Under the pieces are notes generated by a model. It saw only the letters and a program-made list of their open reading frames with translations, was not told the origin of the DNA and did not search any database. Positions 26,073 to 34,710 of a stretch of 64,000 bases of DNA are shown here, piece by piece. The stretch lies in contig JAIXWK010000002.1 in the NCBI GenBank assembly GCA_027491295.1, forward strand, positions 432,032 to 496,031, given 5' to 3'. Source of the stretch: Microbacteriaceae bacterium (lineage in GTDB: Bacteria; Actinomycetota; Actinomycetes; Actinomycetales; Microbacteriaceae). A program made the position numbers and the translations under genes. Within the stretch, counting starts at the first letter, position 1, and every line of letters starts with the position of its first letter.

Positions 26073-27381
26073 TGTGGACGTTTCTACCCAGCGCAATTAC
26101 GCGCCAGCCGGCTGCCTGCCACTTTGCTACGTCCAAAACATTTCGACCATCGATGATGGTCTTGGTTGCCACTACCTTGCCAAATTCGACCGGGTCGATA
26201 TCGCGATACTGCTTCCACTCTGTGCCAAGAATTACTAGGTCTGCACCAGCGGCTGCTTTGAGTACATCTTCTTCGCGATAAAGCTCAGGGGAGCGGGTGG
26301 CAAGCGGAATCAGCGACACCGGATCGTGCACGGTCACCTTTGCACCCAAGGCAGTTAGTCGCTGAGAGATCTCCAAGGCAGGAGAGTCCCTTAGGTCATC
26401 ACTGTCTGGCTTGAAGGAGATACCAAGCATGGTTACTGCCTTGCCAATTAGTGATCCAAGTTCCGCTTTGGCAAGTTCGACAACCTTGTCGCGCCTACGC
26501 AGATTCACGGCGTCTACATCTTTCAGGAAGTCAACGGCAGAACCAACACCAAGTTCTTCGGCTCTTGCCACAAAGCCACGGATGTCCTTTGGCAGGCAAC
26601 CGCCACCAAAGCCAATGCCGGTTCTTAGGAACTTATTACCAATGCGCTCGTCATAACCAATCGCCCTGGCAAGAGCCACCGCATCAGCTCCTGACACTTC
26701 GGCCACCTCGGCCATGGCGTTGATAAAGCTGATCTTGGTTGCCAAAAAAGCGTTAGCGGCAACCTTCACCAGCTCAGCGGTTGGGACATCGAGCTCTAGA
26801 AACGGAGTGCCGGTTTGAAGAATCGGTGCGTAGACCTCGCGCAGCACATCGACCGAGTGCTGACTCCAGGTTCCAACCACAATGCGGTCAGGCCTAAGTG
26901 AGTCCTCTAGGGCAGTGCCCTCTCTTAGAAACTCCGGGTTCCAAGCCAGGTGAACATCAAAGCCGGCAATCTCAGTCATCGCAGTCTTGAGTGTTGCAGC
27001 GGTGCCAACCGGAACGGTGGACTTGCCCGCAACCACCGCAGTTGGCTTGATCCATTTCGCGAGTTCTTTGGCTGCGGCAACTACATAAGTGGTGTCGGCA
27101 GCATCGCTGCCTTTGGTTTGCGGGGTGCCAACGCAGATGAAGTGGAGGTCGGCGCTCGCGGAATCGTTGTTGTGCTCAGACTGGAATGTGAGCTTTCCGC
27201 TCGAGATTGTCTTGGGCAAAGCGGCATCTAGGCCTGGTTCGTGGAATGGCAATATACCGGCTGCGAGCGATTCAAGTTTCTTGGAATCTGGCTCAATACC
27301 TATGACTTCGTGGCCCAATTCAGCCATCGCAACAGCGTGTGTTGCACCCAGATATCCAAGACCAATAACAGTTACCTTCAC
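26065..27381 (-). CDS. ugd: UDP-glucose 6-dehydrogenase
   Basis: 438-residue NAD-dependent enzyme oxidising UDP-glucose to UDP-glucuronate. VIGLGYLGATHAVAMAELGH is the N-terminal NAD site, and GIGFGGGCLPKDIRG carries the catalytic Cys. Together with galU it supplies UDP-glucuronate, so the linked glycan likely contains glucuronic acid. It is the first gene of the galU-side unit and divergent from the sigma factor gene, with a 77-bp gap between start codons. Confidence 0.93.
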   Translation of the reverse strand: MKVTVIGLGYLGATHAVAMAELGHEVIGIEPDSKKLESLAAGILPFHEPGLDAALPKTISSGKLTFQSEHNNDSASADLHFICVGTPQTKGSDAADTTYVVAAAKELAKWIKPTAVVAGKSTVPVGTAATLKTAMTEIAGFDVHLAWNPEFLREGTALEDSLRPDRIVVGTWSQHSVDVLREVYAPILQTGTPFLELDVPTAELVKVAANAFLATKISFINAMAEVAEVSGADAVALARAIGYDERIGNKFLRTGIGFGGGCLPKDIRGFVARAEELGVGSAVDFLKDVDAVNLRRRDKVVELAKAELGSLIGKAVTMLGISFKPDSDDLRDSPALEISQRLTALGAKVTVHDPVSLIPLATRSPELYREEDVLKAAAGADLVILGTEWKQYRDIDPVEFGKVVATKTIIDGRNVLDVAKWQAAGWRVIALGRNVHNG

Positions 27382-27458
27382 AAGCCCAGAGTTTATCTGT
27401 CAAACCGAAACTCGCTGGGACCGTAACGCCTATTGACAGCAAGCGTATATTGGAGTTG

Positions 27459-28925
27459 ATGGCACACGAACCGAACGAAGATCTTTATAAAGAAGATCCA
27501 CTCGAGCAGCTCTTGGATCAAGAGACTGACGAGGAGTTTGGCCTGCCTGAATTCAAAGAGCACTTTGCTGACTCTTTGACCCCTGCCGTCCTAAAAGACT
27601 GGACCGCGCAAGACTTCGCGAGCATCTATGTTCGTTTTCGCCCACACCTAGAGCGTCACGCTCGTCGCTTCCTAAACAACCGCTCACAGGTTGAAGAGGT
27701 TGTGCAGGACGCCTTCCTATATCTAATGACCACACTTCCGGAGCTTGACTCCGAGGTTGGCGTGCTGCGCTTTTTGAAGTGGAAGACCAGGCTTTTGGCC
27801 CTCGATGTAATTCGTGCCAACTCCAGAGCTAGCTTTGCTCCTATTGATGACCAGCCAGAGTTTGCAGCGAACCTACCTGAGATGAGCGACTCGCTTGAGC
27901 AGGCAGACGATGCGGCCATCGTGAGCTTGGCTCTTGCGAAACTGCAACCGCGTCAGCGCGAAGCATTGATTGCAACTTTGTATGAGGAGAAGAGCGCTGA
28001 GGTTGTAGCCGCTCAGATGAACCTCTCCGACAACGCCTTCCGTCAGCTGTTGTTCCGCGCTCGATCTGCCTTCAAGAAGGCTTTGGTCGGAGAAGCGGCA
28101 ACCGCAGGCAAGACCGTTTCACAGATTCTTTCCATCGCAGCCCGCAAGGCAGCCGCCGAAAGCGGCAAGTACATCTCGGCTGCCGGTGCATTCCTACTAG
28201 TTCTAGCAATCGCCATTGGCGTGGTTCCAAACCTCTCCAACGATGTTGTGAGCGAACAGGTTGCGTTGCCAGAACCAACCATCACCTCGCCTGAGAACCC
28301 TGTGGCCGAGACCGAGGCTGGAGTTCTACCAACTGAAGAGCCAGGACCAGGCGCTGAGCTAGTTGAAACCCAAGACCTCGCAGTTGCTACCAGCACTCAG
28401 TTGACTATCGCTCCTGCAAGCAACATCACTCCAAAGCCAAGACCTGTCCCAACCGCCGAAGCGGTTGCCCAGAAGCAGGCTGAGACCGCGATGCGCAACG
28501 CATTGAGCGTCACCACCGTGAAGATGCTTAGCCGCGAAGGTCAGGTCAGTGCTGACGCCACCGCGAGCAACGCGAACCAGGGAACTGTCACCCTGGCTGG
28601 CTCAAACGGTCTTAGGGCAATCATTTCCTACGACCTAGCCAGCACCCGCGGCGTCAGCGGTGCTTGGATCTCATTTGATGTTTCTGGAACCACCTTTGTG
28701 GCTGGTACCAAGGTTGATCACGCTGAGAAGACCGTGAACTCGGATGGCTCAGTAACCCTTACCTACCTAGCCACTGACCTTTTAGTTGGCGACACTTCTG
28801 GAACCTATGGTTACCTTGCAATTGGCGACACCAAGGTGTCCTCAGCTGCCGTAAAAGTGGTTGTAACGCTCACGGCTGAGGGCGAAATCGTCTCCTCAAG
28901 CCTGAATTTCATCCCTCGTAGCTAA
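27459..28925 (+). CDS. ECF-like sigma factor fused to a membrane anchor and external domain
   Basis: 488 residues. About 55-122 is sigma region 2 (YVRFRPHLERHARRFLNN, VEEVVQDAFLYLM) and about 157-207 is region 4 (LQPRQREALIATLYEEKSAE, LSDNAFRQLLFRARSAF). A transmembrane helix follows (AAGAFLLVLAIAIGVVP, about 241-257), then a Pro/Thr/Glu-rich linker and a beta-rich extracytoplasmic domain of about 150 residues. So the sigma factor itself is membrane-tethered and could sense envelope conditions. ATG 27459 is 7 nt after TATATT. No separate anti-sigma gene is visible. It precedes the S-layer-like gene. Confidence 0.82.
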   Translation: MAHEPNEDLYKEDPLEQLLDQETDEEFGLPEFKEHFADSLTPAVLKDWTAQDFASIYVRFRPHLERHARRFLNNRSQVEEVVQDAFLYLMTTLPELDSEVGVLRFLKWKTRLLALDVIRANSRASFAPIDDQPEFAANLPEMSDSLEQADDAAIVSLALAKLQPRQREALIATLYEEKSAEVVAAQMNLSDNAFRQLLFRARSAFKKALVGEAATAGKTVSQILSIAARKAAAESGKYISAAGAFLLVLAIAIGVVPNLSNDVVSEQVALPEPTITSPENPVAETEAGVLPTEEPGPGAELVETQDLAVATSTQLTIAPASNITPKPRPVPTAEAVAQKQAETAMRNALSVTTVKMLSREGQVSADATASNANQGTVTLAGSNGLRAIISYDLASTRGVSGAWISFDVSGTTFVAGTKVDHAEKTVNSDGSVTLTYLATDLLVGDTSGTYGYLAIGDTKVSSAAVKVVVTLTAEGEIVSSSLNFIPRS

Positions 28926-29094
28926 AACCTTCAAGTTCTTATTTAAAGAATCTTGCGTTTCGAGCGTAATGTCCGGACAACAAGTTCGTTACCCTTAACT
29001 AGAGAGTTTGTATCCTCCTGCTTGGTTGGTGGTTGCACGCTCTCAAACCAGGCGCTCCATATGGGTTCCTGGAAACCAAGAAGAAAGAGAACGA
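28926..29094 (+). promoter_or_regulatory. Leader region of the S-layer-like gene
   Basis: 169 bp between the sigma gene and the surface-protein ATG, with no coding signal of its own. It would give a fairly long 5' untranslated region, common for abundant surface proteins. A purine-rich AAGAAAGAGA just before the ATG acts as a weak Shine-Dalgarno sequence. I cannot place the promoter with confidence. Confidence 0.4.
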
Positions 29095-31491
29095 ATGTTC
29101 AAGAACACGACTCGTAGGGGTCTTGCGATTGGCGCGGCTATTGCCATTGCCTTCTCTGGTCTGGTGACTTCACCAGCTCAGGCTGCAGGCGAGGTAGTAC
29201 TAGCTCCATCTGCAGGTACCACTTATAACACGTTCGTGACTGAGGACTTCACACTGCAGGCATCTTTGGCCCCGGGCCAGAACTCCGCTCAGGCGCAGCA
29301 GTTGAAGTACAAGATCGACAAGGCAGCTGGAGCAACCGTTTCCTACGGTGTTTCAACTTCCGCATCAGTCACCACCGCATCAGGCACCCTGAACGCTGCT
29401 TCTACCTCTGTGGTAGTTGCTGCTGACGGCGCTGGCGCTCTAACCCAGAACTTCGTGAAGCTAGCCGTAACCGGTGCTACTTCAGTTTCTGCGACCACTG
29501 ACGTAACCGTTACCGCGTTCGTTGACGCAAACAACAACGGCACCCTGGACACTGGCGAGTTCGCTACTGCTCAGACTGTTAGCTTCAAGAAGTACTCTGA
29601 AGTTGCAGCCGCTGTTGCTCTAACCCAGCCAGCTGAGGGCGACACCTCCCTAAAGGGAACCGCTTCTCTAACTGGCATCAACACCAACCAGGTTCAGAAG
29701 ACTGTAACCTTCGTTGCTTCGATTGGTGGAACCGCAACTGGTTCTGCGACTCTAGCTTCGGGCGTTTACAGCACCGCAGTTTCAGCTCTAGCTGGCGCTG
29801 CAACTGTTTCTGCTGTTGTTAACGTTGGTGGCGTTCAGGTTGGTGCTGCATCTGCGACCCTAACCGTTACCTCTTCGACCGTAAAGGCCATCACTGGCTC
29901 TGCAGTCGCTGGTGACAACGCACTAAACGTTAGCTCTGGTGTTGCATCTGCGCGTCTAAACAGCGCGTTTGCTGTCCAGGCAAACGTTAAGAACAGCACC
30001 TCTGCAACCGCAGTTGCTGTTGCCGGTGCTGCAGTTACCGCAGCAGTTACCTCAGGAGCAACCCTAAGCTCTACCAAGACCCTGTCGCTAAACGGCACTG
30101 TTTACACCACTAACGCTTCGCTTCCTACTGCACTTGCAGTTACCTCGGACGCTAGCGGAAACGCAGTTGTAAACGTTGTAACCGTAGGCTTCGCGGCTTC
30201 AGAGACGATCACCTTCGTGTTCACGTCTCAGAACCTAGCTGCTGGCAGCTTGGTAGTAACTCAGGTTGACGCTGCTTACACCGTCAAGTCTGTTGGAGTG
30301 AACAACTTCCGCACTGTCGCAACTTCGAGCGCATTCGCGATCGACTACACCGTTGCTGACCAGTTCAAGGTTGCTCTTCCTGCAGGTCACCGACTAGTAG
30401 TTGCTTACGACGGCACCACCAAGTACGTACCTGTATCTGGCGGAGCTGCTAAGGCTGAGTTCACCTCAACCGCTTCGGCAACTACCTTGGACGTAACTAA
30501 CTCAGGCCTAGAGAAGCAGAACACCACCACCCTTAACTGGGCGACTGTGTCTGCTACCACTGCGTCTGCTGTTGCTGTCAAGTCGACCACTGTTGCAGCT
30601 AAGTTCGACACTGCACCTACCCACTCAGCAACTGCAACCATTGCACGCGCTACCACCAGCAACACTGCTGGTTACCTAAGCGTTGTTTCCATCAACGGTA
30701 AGGTCAACCACGCAGGTCAGTCTGTAACCGTTACCTCGACCGGAGTTCAGTTCTCAACTGCTGCTCAGGACGCGAAGGCTGTTGCAAACACCATCACTAC
30801 CCTTGCTGATGGCGCTGGTTGGTGGACTGTTTCTGCTTACGTAGTAAAGGCTGGCGCTGCCACCTTCACCTACGCAGCTGGAACTGCTACCGCTTCAACC
30901 ACCGTGACTGCTGCTGCCGCTCTAGGTAACCAGGGAACCGTTCTAACTATCGTCTCTGTTGACACCATCTTGCCTGGCAAGACCCTGGTTGCAACCGTGA
31001 AGCTAGTTGACGAGCACGGTAACGCTGTTGCTGCAGACGATGCTGCAACTGAGTCCTTCGCTGTAACCGTTACTGGTCTAGGTTTCGTTGGAGCAATTCC
31101 AACCAAGCTAAACGCCAGCGGTGAGGCTACTGTTGCTGTTCTACTAGGTTCTGCGGACGAGGGCAGCGTTGTTATCACCGCTACCTACGACCAGGACGGC
31201 GCTGGAACTGCTAAGGCAGCTATCACCACCACCAAGACCGTTGCAGTAGCTCCTGCTGTTGCAACCGAGGTCAACGCAGTCGTTGGTTCGTTCAACGGCC
31301 GTTGGGCAGTACGTGTTGAGAACGCTAAGGGCTCAGCCGTAACCGTCAAGGTTGGTGGCAAGTGGTTCAAGGCAACCGCAACCGGCGACAACTTTGTTAT
31401 CTCTCGTAAGAGCAAGGTTGGCGCTACCGTACTTGTAAAGGTATGGGTTGCAGGCGACCTACAGAACGAGCAGACCATTACTGTTAAGTAA
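29095..31491 (+). CDS. Large secreted Ala/Thr/Val-rich surface protein, S-layer-like
   Basis: 798 residues. A Sec signal peptide (FKNTTRRGLAIGAAIAIAF...SPAQA) is cleaved about residue 30. The mature protein has no Cys and almost no Met, and is rich in Ala, Thr, Val and Ser, with beta-strand repeats of Ig-like type. DANNNGTLDTGE (about 144-155) fits a calcium-binding EF-hand loop. The C-terminal RWAVRVENAKGSAVTVKVGG and KWFK region may be an anchoring module. Codon use is as biased as in ribosomal genes, implying very high expression. No SLH domain or LPXTG is seen. S-layer function is inferred. Confidence 0.7.
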   Translation: MFKNTTRRGLAIGAAIAIAFSGLVTSPAQAAGEVVLAPSAGTTYNTFVTEDFTLQASLAPGQNSAQAQQLKYKIDKAAGATVSYGVSTSASVTTASGTLNAASTSVVVAADGAGALTQNFVKLAVTGATSVSATTDVTVTAFVDANNNGTLDTGEFATAQTVSFKKYSEVAAAVALTQPAEGDTSLKGTASLTGINTNQVQKTVTFVASIGGTATGSATLASGVYSTAVSALAGAATVSAVVNVGGVQVGAASATLTVTSSTVKAITGSAVAGDNALNVSSGVASARLNSAFAVQANVKNSTSATAVAVAGAAVTAAVTSGATLSSTKTLSLNGTVYTTNASLPTALAVTSDASGNAVVNVVTVGFAASETITFVFTSQNLAAGSLVVTQVDAAYTVKSVGVNNFRTVATSSAFAIDYTVADQFKVALPAGHRLVVAYDGTTKYVPVSGGAAKAEFTSTASATTLDVTNSGLEKQNTTTLNWATVSATTASAVAVKSTTVAAKFDTAPTHSATATIARATTSNTAGYLSVVSINGKVNHAGQSVTVTSTGVQFSTAAQDAKAVANTITTLADGAGWWTVSAYVVKAGAATFTYAAGTATASTTVTAAAALGNQGTVLTIVSVDTILPGKTLVATVKLVDEHGNAVAADDAATESFAVTVTGLGFVGAIPTKLNASGEATVAVLLGSADEGSVVITATYDQDGAGTAKAAITTTKTVAVAPAVATEVNAVVGSFNGRWAVRVENAKGSAVTVKVGGKWFKATATGDNFVISRKSKVGATVLVKVWVAGDLQNEQTITVK

Positions 31492-31504
31492 TTATCTGTA
31501 AACC

Positions 31505-31534
31505 GAGAACCCCCTGGCATGCCAGGGGGTTCTC
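31505..31534. terminator. Strong terminator hairpin after the surface-protein gene
   Basis: Perfect 30-bp palindrome: arms of 15 bp beginning GAGAACCCCCTGGCA, meeting at CATG. It lies 13 nt after the stop codon. The T-run after it is poor (CCATTT), so it may act bidirectionally or as an mRNA 3'-end stabiliser. Confidence 0.75.
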
Positions 31535-31581
31535 CATTTAAGTTGATTGCTGTGGCTCGGAATGTAGAGCTCTTAGTTCAG

Positions 31582-32232
31582 CTAGTTAGCTGCAGTTCCG
31601 TATAGGCGATCGCCAGCATCACCAAGACCTGGAACGATGTAGCCGATCTCGTTTAGCTTCTCATCGAGGGCTCCGAGAACGACATGTACGTTGCGGCCAG
31701 GCCACTTGCTACCTAGGTGTTGCTTTACATTCTCGACTCCCTCAGGCGCTCCAATTAGGCAGACGCATGTGACACTCGATGCCCCGCGTTCAAATACGTA
31801 GTCGATGGAATCGTTTAGCGTTCCGCCGGTGGCAAGCATCGGGTCAATGATGTAGACCTGTCGATCTGCCAAGTCATCTGGGAGCCTGTTGGCATAGGTG
31901 TATGGCTGAAGAGTCTCTTCGTCGCGTTTGATACCCAGGAAGCCGACCTCGGCGCTTGGCAAAAGCTTGGTCATGCCCTCAAGCATGCCTAGACCTGCTC
32001 GCAATACCGGCACGATTAGAGGTCTTGGCTTTGACAGCTTCTCACCCTCTGTGATTGCTAACGGGGTCTTAATCTTTACCTTGGTGATGCGCACATCTCT
32101 GGTGGCCTCATAGGCCAGAAGTGTGACCAGCTCTTCAACCAGCAATCGGAAGATTGGGCTTGGGGTTGATTCATCCCTGAGGATGCTGATCTTGTGCTTA
32201 ATCAAAGGGTGGTCGGCTACAGACAATCGCAT
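31582..32232 (-). CDS. upp: Uracil phosphoribosyltransferase
   Basis: 216 residues. Converts uracil and PRPP to UMP, and so would reuse the uracil released by Psu[17 protein letters not shown] is the PRPP-binding loop, and [10 protein letters not shown]-type (here [14 protein letters not shown]) and [16 protein letters not shown] complete the family. The start is ATG 32232; longer in-frame starts would run through tadA. The -10 box TAGGCT lies in the 12-bp gap to tadA, giving a leaderless mRNA. Confidence 0.94.
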   Translation of the reverse strand: MRLSVADHPLIKHKISILRDESTPSPIFRLLVEELVTLLAYEATRDVRITKVKIKTPLAITEGEKLSKPRPLIVPVLRAGLGMLEGMTKLLPSAEVGFLGIKRDEETLQPYTYANRLPDDLADRQVYIIDPMLATGGTLNDSIDYVFERGASSVTCVCLIGAPEGVENVKQHLGSKWPGRNVHVVLGALDEKLNEIGYIVPGLGDAGDRLYGTAAN

Positions 32233-32245
32233 AAGCTCAAGCCTA
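32232..32245. promoter_or_regulatory. Back-to-back -10 boxes of upp and tadA
   Basis: The gap between the two start codons is only 12 bp. Plus strand: TAAGCT (32232-32237), 7 nt, ATG of tadA at 32245. Minus strand: TAGGCT (32245-32240), 7 nt, ATG of upp at 32232. Each -10 box shares one base with the opposite start codon. Confidence 0.65.
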
Positions 32246-32691
32246 TGGATTTCGAGCACTTTATGCACATCGCGCTCAAGACTGCTTCGCAGTCTGGCGA
32301 TGAGGTGCCGGTTGGTGCTGTGTTGGTTAGTGCTACCGGTGAGGTGCTCGCTACCGCACACAACCTGCGGGAAGTGAAGTCTGATCCAACCTCCCATGCC
32401 GAGATTGAGGTCATTCGTAAGGCGGCTTCGGATTTGAGCGACTGGCGTTTAGAGAACACCACGCTGTTTGTGACTTTAGAGCCGTGCGTGATGTGTGCAG
32501 GTGCGATTGTTGCGGCTCGAATTCCCCGAGTGGTCTTTGGTGCTTGGGATGAACGCGTTGGAGCTGCAGGGTCGATCTATGACGTGCTGAGGGACTCCAG
32601 GTTGGGTAAGCCGGTAGAGGTTATTCCTGGAGTCTTGGAGGAAGAGTGCTCGGCTCTGCTGAAGACGTTCTTTGAGGCCAAACGTTCATAG
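32245..32691 (+). CDS. tadA: tRNA adenosine(34) deaminase
   Basis: 148-residue zinc deaminase that converts A34 to inosine in tRNA-Arg(ACG). The zinc/catalytic motif is HAE (51-53) plus PCVMC (80-84), and VPVGAVLV is the N-terminal core. ATG 32245 is 7 nt after TAAGCT. It is divergent from upp with overlapping promoter elements. A free nucleobase deaminase is the alternative, but length and motifs fit TadA. Confidence 0.9.
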   Translation: MDFEHFMHIALKTASQSGDEVPVGAVLVSATGEVLATAHNLREVKSDPTSHAEIEVIRKAASDLSDWRLENTTLFVTLEPCVMCAGAIVAARIPRVVFGAWDERVGAAGSIYDVLRDSRLGKPVEVIPGVLEEECSALLKTFFEAKRS

Positions 32692-32727
32692 TGTGCGACA
32701 AGGGCCCTGTTTGCTAAGCTATCGGGC

Positions 32728-32817
32728 GGTGACGTGTCCGAGCGGCCGAAGGTGCAACTCTCGAAAAGTTGTGTGGGTGAAAGTCCACCGTGGGTTCAAA
32801 TCCCACCGTCACCGCCA
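32728..32817 (+). tRNA. tRNA-Ser (anticodon CGA)
   Basis: Cloverleaf: acceptor GGTGACG / CGTCACC, discriminator G and encoded CCA. The anticodon stem is CAACT/AGTTG with loop CTCGAAA (anticodon CGA). The long variable arm expected for Ser and the T-loop GGTTCAAATCC are present. Confidence 0.95.
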
Positions 32818-32848
32818 TTATCAGCTCTCAAGGTTTAGATATCAATCA

Positions 32849-32880
32849 AGCGTGTTGCGTGTAGCGCAACACGCTATACT
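32849..32880 (+). promoter_or_regulatory. higBA promoter with overlapping operator
   Basis: Perfect inverted repeat with 11-bp arms, AGCGTGTTGCG (32849-32859) and CGCAACACGCT (32865-32875), spacer TGTAG. The right arm runs into the -10 box TATACT (32875-32880), and HigB ATG follows 6 nt later. This is the expected layout for autorepression by HigA. Confidence 0.75.
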
Positions 32881-32886
32881 TACCTA

Positions 32887-33165
32887 ATGATTGTCTCGAT
32901 TCGCCACAAGGGTCTTCGAGATCTCTTTGAAACGGGACATTCGAAAAGCATCAAACCGAACCACGCATCAAAAGTGAGGATGCAAATGTTTGCTTTGGAC
33001 ACTGCGGTCACAATCGAGGACATGGATATTCCCGGCTATCGGTTGCATGCCTTGAAGGGCAATCACCAAGATCGTTGGTCGATATCCGTGGATAAAAACT
33101 GGCGGCTGACTTTTGAGTTTCAAGACGGAAATGTTTACCTACTGGATTACGAGGACTACCACTGA
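32887..33165 (+). CDS. higB: HigB-type toxin (RelE superfamily mRNA interferase)
   Basis: 92 residues with the HigB pattern: IRHKGLRDLFETG at the start, DIPGYRLHALKG in the middle and DRWSISVDKNWRLTFEF at the end, including the basic catalytic residues of the ribosome-dependent nuclease. The toxin precedes the antitoxin, typical of higBA. It shares one base with higA (TGATG). It lies 69 bp after tRNA-Ser, a common integration spot, but I saw no duplicated tRNA end. Probable leaderless ATG. Confidence 0.92.
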   Translation: MIVSIRHKGLRDLFETGHSKSIKPNHASKVRMQMFALDTAVTIEDMDIPGYRLHALKGNHQDRWSISVDKNWRLTFEFQDGNVYLLDYEDYH

Positions 33166-33473
33166 TGAAAGTTAACGGTTCAATGTTCAACCCTCCGCAT
33201 CCTGGAGAGTTCATAGCTCAAACCTATTTAGAGGGCACCGCACTCAGTGGACGAGTGTTGGCGGGAAAGCTCGGCGTTACACCGTCTACTCTGCAGCGCA
33301 TCCTTAGTGGCAGCAGCGGTATCAGTCCTGAGATGGCGCTAAGGCTTTCAATCGTCTTGGGGCGCTCAGCGGAAAGCTGGCTCGCCATGCAAGACACTTA
33401 CGACCTTTGGCAGGCTCGCACTCGACTGAATTTAGATCAACTCAAGCCTCTCAGCTTTGAGGCCGCTTCCTAG
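33165..33473 (+). CDS. higA: HigA-type antitoxin (HTH repressor)
   Basis: 102 residues, XRE-type helix-turn-helix. FNPPHPGEFIAQTYLEG is the HigA N terminus; LAGKLGVTPSTLQRILSG is the DNA-binding motif; SPEMALRLSIVLGRSAESWL follows. It neutralises HigB and represses the operon through the palindrome upstream of higB. Confidence 0.92.
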   Translation: MKVNGSMFNPPHPGEFIAQTYLEGTALSGRVLAGKLGVTPSTLQRILSGSSGISPEMALRLSIVLGRSAESWLAMQDTYDLWQARTRLNLDQLKPLSFEAAS

Positions 33474-33545
33474 TCCAAGATGTATCAAAGCTAAACTTGG
33501 CAAGCTGCACCGACCCGGTCAGCAAAGGTTTTGGAGAAACACCCA

Positions 33546-34652
33546 ATGGCAGAGCTCGATCTCTCAAGTGAACTGGCAGGACTCGAAGAAGTTCTAGCCT
33601 CGGTTCTTGCCGTCACTCGTCCGGCCGAAGTTGCTGCCGAGATTGCCTCCTTGGAGGCCGAAGCTGCCAACCCAGATATCTGGAATGACCAGGAGACCGC
33701 GCAGCGAGTCACCAGCCAGCTCTCTCGCCTGAAATCCAAGAAGCAAAAACTAGACGATGTTGCAGCTCGACTTGATGACCTCAAGGTTTTGATTGAGATG
33801 GCAAACACCGAGGACGATGCGGGAACCAAGCTAGAAGCCAGGGGAGAGCTCAAAGCAATTGCCACCATGGTGGACTCGCTAGAGGTTGAGACGCTTCTAA
33901 ATGGTGAGTACGACCCTCGCGGGGCAATCGTGACAATTCGCTCGGGTGCCGGTGGCGATGACGCCACCGACTTTGCCGAGATGCTGATGCGCATGTATTT
34001 GCGTTACTGCGAGAAGCAGCAATACAAGACCACGGTTTTGGATATCTCCTACGCCGAAGGTGCTGGCATCAAGAGCGCGGTTTTTGAGGTCGATGCTCCT
34101 TTTGCTTACGGGCAGCTTTCGGTGGAGTCCGGCACGCATCGCCTGGTTCGCATGAGTCCATTCAACGCCGCCGGTAAAAGGCAGACCTCTTTTGCAGCTG
34201 TTGAGGTAGTTCCTTTGATTGAGACCACAGACGTGGTGGACATTCCGGAGAACGACATCCGCATCGACGTCTTTAGATCTTCTGGACCCGGTGGCCAGTC
34301 GGTAAACACCACAGACTCAGCGGTAAGAATTACACACCTTCCCTCCGGCATTGTGGTTTCTTGTCAGAACGAAAAGAGCCAGTTGCAAAACAAGGCGGCA
34401 GCGCTGAGGGTTTTGCAATCTCGCTTGCTACTGGTGAAGAAGCAAGAAGAAGATGCCAAGAAGAAAGAGCTTGCCGGAGACGTGAAAGCAAGCTGGGGGG
34501 AGCAGATGCGCTCCTATGTCCTTGCCCCGTATCAAATGGTGAAGGACCTTAGAAACAACTACGAGGTCAACAACCCGGATGCGGTTTTTGATGGCGAGAT
34601 CGAAGGCTTTATCTCTGCCGGTCTTCGCTGGCGAGCCAATCCAGACAAATAG
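33546..34652 (+). CDS. prfB: Peptide chain release factor 2
   Basis: 368-residue class I release factor reading UGA and UAA. SPF (204-206) is the RF2 stop-codon-recognition tripeptide and GGQ (249-251) the hydrolysis motif. Continuous frame: no in-frame UGA/programmed frameshift as in E. coli. ATG 33546 has GGAG with 9-nt spacing; a TAAACT -10 box lies at 33492-33497. First gene of prfB-ftsE-ftsX-smpB. Confidence 0.95.
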   Translation: MAELDLSSELAGLEEVLASVLAVTRPAEVAAEIASLEAEAANPDIWNDQETAQRVTSQLSRLKSKKQKLDDVAARLDDLKVLIEMANTEDDAGTKLEARGELKAIATMVDSLEVETLLNGEYDPRGAIVTIRSGAGGDDATDFAEMLMRMYLRYCEKQQYKTTVLDISYAEGAGIKSAVFEVDAPFAYGQLSVESGTHRLVRMSPFNAAGKRQTSFAAVEVVPLIETTDVVDIPENDIRIDVFRSSGPGGQSVNTTDSAVRITHLPSGIVVSCQNEKSQLQNKAAALRVLQSRLLLVKKQEEDAKKKELAGDVKASWGEQMRSYVLAPYQMVKDLRNNYEVNNPDAVFDGEIEGFISAGLRWRANPDK

Positions 34653-34710
34653 CCATTTCCAGTCGTGGCAGGCTGGCACATGTCTTTGCTCGGCTTAGGC
34701 TTTGAGGGAC

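Noticed and set aside
29008-29094. In-frame upstream extension of the surface-protein gene
   Set aside because: It would place 29 residues before a perfect signal peptide; ATG 29095 gives a normal Sec signal.
32818-33545. Attachment-site duplication around higBA
   Set aside because: No second copy of the tRNA-Ser 3' end was found downstream.
33546-33700. Programmed frameshift in prfB
   Set aside because: The gene is in one continuous frame; no in-frame UGA follows the start.
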